From: Heliorestis acidaminivorans
Lineage (GTDB): Bacteria > Bacillota > Desulfitobacteriia > Heliobacteriales > Heliobacteriaceae
Direction: 5' to 3'
Length of the DNA: 64,000 bases
Assembly (NCBI RefSeq): GCF_008933955.1
Contig: NZ_WBXO01000003.1
Span: 62,001 to 126,000 of the forward strand
The translations under genes and the position numbers were made by a program. Positions 63,778 to 64,000 of the stretch are shown piece after piece; the first letter of the stretch is position 1; each line of letters starts with the position of its first letter. The notes beneath the pieces are model-generated. The model made no database searches and had not been told where the DNA came from. It worked only from the letters and a program-made list of their open reading frames with translations.

Positions 63778-64000
63778 AGGCGCTTATTGTTCTTTGCATT
63801 GTCTTTTTATTGTGTTGTAGAGTACCTCTAGATAGTCTCAAATACTCTTGCCATTGCTCGAATATTTCTTGGTCATAATGCTCTTTATGCTCATCCATGT
63901 GCGTCATAACTTGAAAGGCATTTCGCATAGGCTGACCTGGTCTAACTTCTTGAAGTGCTAAATAATCGCTAACAATTGATATAATCTTGGCAAGTACTGA
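63776..64000 (-). CDS. HD-GYP-like phosphohydrolase, C-terminal fragment (partial at window edge)
   Basis: The last 74 residues of a protein whose start lies beyond the window: AKIISIVSDYLALQEVRPGQ, then a FQVMTHMDEH stretch and HYDQEIFEQWQEYL. This lines up with the end of HD-GYP domains (I-VAD-YDA-T--RPY ... HFDP-V---F). The normal D-A-M/L-T segment is altered (DYLALQE), so it may be a variant or non-GYP HD protein. The catalytic HD residues are not in the window. Confidence 0.55.
   Translation of the reverse strand, partial: SVLAKIISIVSDYLALQEVRPGQPMRNAFQVMTHMDEHKEHYDQEIFEQWQEYLRLSRGTLQHNKKTMQRTISA

Overview
The window looks like a chromosomal segment of an anaerobic, endospore-forming-type member of the Bacillota (Clostridia and relatives). 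The order dnaE - mtrB - small DUF2007 gene - accD - accA - pfkA - pyk is a Clostridia-style core cluster. The [FeFe]-hydrogenase maturases HydG/HydE/HydF, a flavodiiron protein, ferredoxin and oxygen-sensitive aconitase fit an anaerobe. A CwlD-like amidase, a YaaH/SleL-like GH18 enzyme, YjcZ-like micropeptides and a Spo0A-box-like pair hint at sporulation. Heliobacteriales or a close lineage is a reasonable but unproven guess; no photosynthesis gene lies in the window. About ten genes appear to start at TTG and about ten at GTG, and nearly every transcription unit ends in a clean intrinsic terminator.

Region by region. 1-2300 (minus): a molybdenum-cofactor operon of a 58-aa cysteine-containing peptide, moeA and a second, overlapping moeA that leaves the window; it is preceded by a promoter, a Moco-riboswitch-like aptamer and a terminator. 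2.4-5.1 kb: patatin-like lipase, an ANTAR regulator with a degenerate receiver, a TauE/SafE exporter. 5.1-15.3 kb (minus): subtilase, dnaE (apparent CTG start), TRAP (mtrB), DUF2007 protein, an internally shortened accD, accA, pfkA, a zinc-ribbon peptide, pyk. 15.4-20.1 kb: acyl-CoA synthetase and metY-metX under a textbook SAM-I riboswitch. 20.2-24.7 kb: hybrid histidine kinase, chemoreceptor of unusual topology, ferredoxin. 25-31 kb: MTA phosphorylase-family protein, a second and different phosphofructokinase, trmL, aconitase, DUF503 protein, PRC-barrel protein. 31-38 kb: glycogen synthase, KtrB/KtrA potassium uptake, a small kinase-fold protein, a GNAT acetyltransferase, endonuclease IV, tenI and thiE. 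38-46 kb: oligoendopeptidase F, CBS-regulated pyrophosphatase, two micropeptides, ExoD protein, unknowns, flavodiiron protein. 46-52.6 kb: cell-wall enzymes, then a B12-binding sensor followed by a hybrid kinase. 52.7-56.6 kb: convergent ppx and ppk1 (polyphosphate breakdown and synthesis). 56.7-61.8 kb: panE-hydG-hydE-hydF. 61.8-64 kb: second chemoreceptor and the tail of an HD-GYP-like gene.

The most interesting points are HydE carrying an N-terminal DUF3343 (putative S/Se carrier-like) domain, the CarH-like B12-binding protein paired with a hybrid kinase, the shortened accD, and the leader RNA of the molybdopterin operon. No rRNA, tRNA, CRISPR array, insertion sequence or prophage gene was recognised.
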